From Chrysomallon squamiferum (lineage: Eukaryota > Mollusca > Gastropoda > Neomphalida > Peltospiridae), in the NCBI GenBank assembly GCA_012295275.1, contig CM022677.1, positions 4,804,156 to 4,868,155 of the forward strand: a DNA stretch of 64,000 bases, written 5' to 3'. The position numbers were made by a program, and so were the translations under genes. The notes under the pieces are model-generated. The model ran no database searches. It saw only the letters and a program-made list of their open reading frames with translations, and was not told the origin of the DNA. Within the stretch, counting starts at the first letter, position 1; each line of letters begins with the position of its first letter. This document shows, piece after piece, positions 61,511-64,000 of this stretch.

Positions 61511-61590
61511 TTTAGTCTGTTTGTGACAAACGTCGTTGTGAAATTAACAGCGGTCTGCGTTACAAGCGTTTCTCAGCAAACTGCGGCGAG

Positions 61591-61645
61591 ATGGAGGCCA
61601 ACCACACGGTAATTTAACTCTTTTTTTCTTACTCTCTTAATTAAC

Positions 61646-61702
<57 letters not shown>

Positions 61703-62986
61703 ATCGTAAGGTTTTATTAATATTCATTTTATTTTTGTTTGGAGGCGGACGTAGTCTTTTCAATAGTAAATGATTTATTTTCAAGATTAGTTTGTGCAAG
61801 GCTTTTAATATTTGTCATATAACAGTTTATTTTATTTCGTTTGTATATAAATATATATAAATGTTGCATATATTTAATTTTTTATTAAGTTTTTAATTGA
61901 TGTCTTTATTACCATTATTATTTCTGTTGTTGGCGGTCTTGCTCTTGTTACTGTTCACCGAAAGGTCACAGGTATACAGAATTACCGCCATCACTAATGT
62001 ATTTAATATAAAATCGACAAAGATAAATTTAGTAATGTGACTGTATTATTTAGGTGACGAAGGAAAGTACTCTGCAAAGGGGTTGTGTTATGCAGAATGA
62101 CATAATTATTGCGGTAAGATTTTTGAAATTATTTTCATTTTAAATGTCATTGCTGTTTAATTCATAACAAAATGTACCCGTTTTGTGAGACTAACTTTTC
62201 GCAACGTATATATTTATTTGTTTGTTTGTTTCTGACAGATATATACAAAGGATTCAGCCGGCAAACTGGTTATCCGGGAGGTTCCGGACACGGGTTTGAA
62301 CCGGATTCTGTGCACTGGCGTGACTTTGCTGCAGGCAGTCAAACTGCTGGAGATGTCAAACCAAGAGAATACAAGCATGTAACTTTATACTTTCATACAG
62401 GTTTATAACTTTATACTTTCATACAGGTTTATAGCTTTATACTTTCATACAGGTTTATAACTTTATACTTTCATACAGGTTTATAGCTTTATACTTTCAT
62501 ACAGGTTTATAACTTTATACTTTCATACAGGTTTATAACTTTATACTTTCATACAGATTTATTTATTAAGATACAAGCAGGTAATTTATAACAATACTTT
62601 CATACAGATTTATAACTTTATACTTTCATATAGATTTATAACTTACTATACAACCAGGTAATTTGTAACTTTCTTATACTTATATAAGTTTCATATATAC
62701 AAGTATTCTGAAATATTTATATACTGTAATATTGTATTATTAGTCTAATACATTTTCTATACATGTATGGTTTTGCTATAAGAATGAATCTACTTTCTAA
62801 TCTTTGTATAATTTTATTTATAAATAAATTTTCAGTGATTCTGTTACTAAAAACAGTATTTGGAAACAATTATTCATCAATAGCATATTTTAAAACAGTA
62901 AAATAGAAAATGTAACCCAGTGCTGATGAAAAAGTAATTTAAATGATTTTTGTGTTTTCAGTGAGACTGGGTACAAGTGGGACTGA
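61591..62986 (+). CDS. Small four-exon gene, intact, 80 residues, unidentified
   Basis: Coding exons 61591-61608 (MEANHT), 62054-62113, 62239-62378 and 62962-62986, each with GT/AG and matching phases (0, 0, 2). Product: MEANHT, VTKESTLQRGCVMQNDIIIA, then IYTKDSAGKLVIREVP, DTGLNRILCTGVTLLQAVKL, LEMSNQENTS and IETGYKWD, stop TGA at 62984-62986. No signal peptide or membrane segment. I do not recognise the family. The exon holding the ATG extends upstream to an acceptor-like TTTTAG at 61513-61518. A possible AATAAA lies near 63089. It is the only gene here that is complete without defects. Confidence 0.7.
61645..61702. repeat. (TTA)n microsatellite in intron 1
   Basis: Nearly pure TTA/ATT units directly after exon 1. 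Confidence 0.95.
62379..62660. repeat. 26-bp tandem repeat starting at an exon-intron junction, about 7 clean copies plus degenerate ones
   Basis: The unit AACTTTATACTTTCATACAG plus GTTTAT begins at the donor of exon 3 (GTAACT at 62379). Each copy contains a pyrimidine-containing ATACAG|GT that resembles a 3' splice site. Confidence 0.95.
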
Positions 62987-63020
62987 TCTCAATGATGTGC
63001 TTCACAACAGCTTGCTCTGA

Positions 63021-64000
63021 GTTTTTTTCAAGGAAGACAATTATGATCACATTACTAAATTAAAAAAACCCATAATAATAATAACTGAAATAAAACTTAA
63101 ATGTTATCAGATGTCATTTGTGTTTGTAATTGCTGTCAACCATTTTTAATAGCATATATCTGACAAAACCAGAACCTACATAACAAACCTGACAGGAAAA
63201 TCCAAAAATTCGTTTACAAATTGAGAATCCCAAGTTTTACAATTTAAAATCCCAAATTCAGTTTAACAAAACTAACTTCTAAGTATCACATTTCTAAAAC
63301 TGAGTACATAAATTCTGAGTATATCATTTATTTATTTCATGAGCATTTGTTTAGCATTTAATATTAATCAGATTGTAATCAAATTTTTAATAATCATAGA
63401 CATAGTTCTATAACTTGTAAAATAAAAGTTTCCATTAGAGTGTGTGTGTGTGCATGCAGGAGATTTCACTTGTGTCAGTAGACTACAAAGATGTAAAAAT
63501 CTCTAAACTTCCCTGTAGCAGGAACTGATCCAAAAGTACCTGGGCCTGAGCCAAACCTCTAACAGTCTGAGCGTTTCAGAAATGGTTTCCGAAATGGTTT
63601 AGAACAACTGCAGACTTGGTTTCTAGAACAACTGCAGAGGTGGGGAGGTTATGAGGGTTACCATGCTGACCACGCCTAGCCTAGATGAGTGTTTTAGATC
63701 TTGTGAGTGTCTTTTTTACAGAAGCAGTATTTACATCTTGTGACGATGTCTTTGATTCAGCAGTTATGTTCAGATGTTTTCAGAACATCATCTGTCTTTG
63801 ATTCAGTTATGTCTAGATGAGTTTTACAGAAGCAGTATTTACATCTGACAATTCAGCAGTTTGGACATCACGACCAAGTTCATCAAACAAGTTCATCAAA
63901 CAGTGGAAGTTATCTGGCTAAAAGACGACTGGAAGTCCTGGATTTCAATATATACACATACAACATGAGATAAGACAATAAAATCTAATATAAAAAAATA
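63021..64000. other. 3' flank; no further gene seen
   Basis: Includes a likely polyadenylation signal near 63089. Repeated short blocks lie at 63700-63850 (ACAGAAGCAGTATTTACATCT twice, GTCTTTGATTCAG twice), suggesting small local duplications. No exon recognised. Confidence 0.4.

Overview
This is a eukaryotic, very AT-rich window (by eye about 30% GC), with split exons carrying GT/AG signals, hundreds of simple-sequence tracts and several transposon classes. The recognisable gene fragments (an EGFR-type receptor kinase, CAMSAP, DHX8/PRP22, a TIR domain joined to an AIG1/GIMAP GTPase, a PPP1R15/GADD34-like protein) are animal. The style of the TIR and AIG1 domains, the microsatellite load and the DD41D mariner suggest a lophotrochozoan, most likely a mollusc; the species cannot be named from sequence alone.

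Layout. 0.7-22.6 kb: a minus-strand mosaic. EGFR pieces (furin-like exons near 22.5-22.1 kb, kinase exons 20.2-17.2 kb, C-tail exons near 1.8-1.2 kb) enclose CAMSAP CKK-domain exons (14.3-13.1 kb) and DHX8 exons (5.1-3.4 kb), all in the same orientation. Each piece keeps exon/intron structure and most splice sites but carries stops, frameshifts or lost exons, so these read as decayed genomic (not processed) copies. In between lie a 373-bp satellite, a 39-bp minisatellite, a 15-bp minisatellite and a ~650-bp AC tract. 22.9-25.2 kb: a hAT 3' remnant, a tandem duplication and a pogo-type MITE. 25.4-27.3 kb: a plus-strand promoter and the first exons of an unidentified gene. 28.2-43.6 kb: a mobile-element block, all minus strand: hAT/ZBED-like element, Ty3/gypsy pol, an I-group LINE with RNase H whose ORF1-ORF2 junction has become a 2.3-kb minisatellite, and a DD41D mariner with its TIRs. 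45.0-48.6 kb: a damaged TIR-AIG1 gene. 49-52 kb: an inverted copy of the satellite, followed by minisatellites. 53.0-55.0 kb: a PPP1R15-like gene with a possible overlapping uORF. 57.6-60.1 kb: a promoter-like site, an F-box-like remnant, a MULE-like fragment and a second pogo-type MITE. 61.6-63.1 kb: a small four-exon plus-strand gene that is fully open and phase-consistent.

Two themes stand out. Nearly every recognisable gene is broken, although intact stretches exist (the 80-codon gene and the 282-bp EGFR kinase exon), which points to a decaying or duplicated chromosomal region (for example a B or sex-limited chromosome, or segmental duplication), with consensus error as the rival explanation. 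Second, many tandem arrays are built from the local coding or splice-site sequence they interrupt, so arrays appear to be born in place and often keep a period divisible by three. No rRNA, canonical tRNA or CRISPR array was seen.
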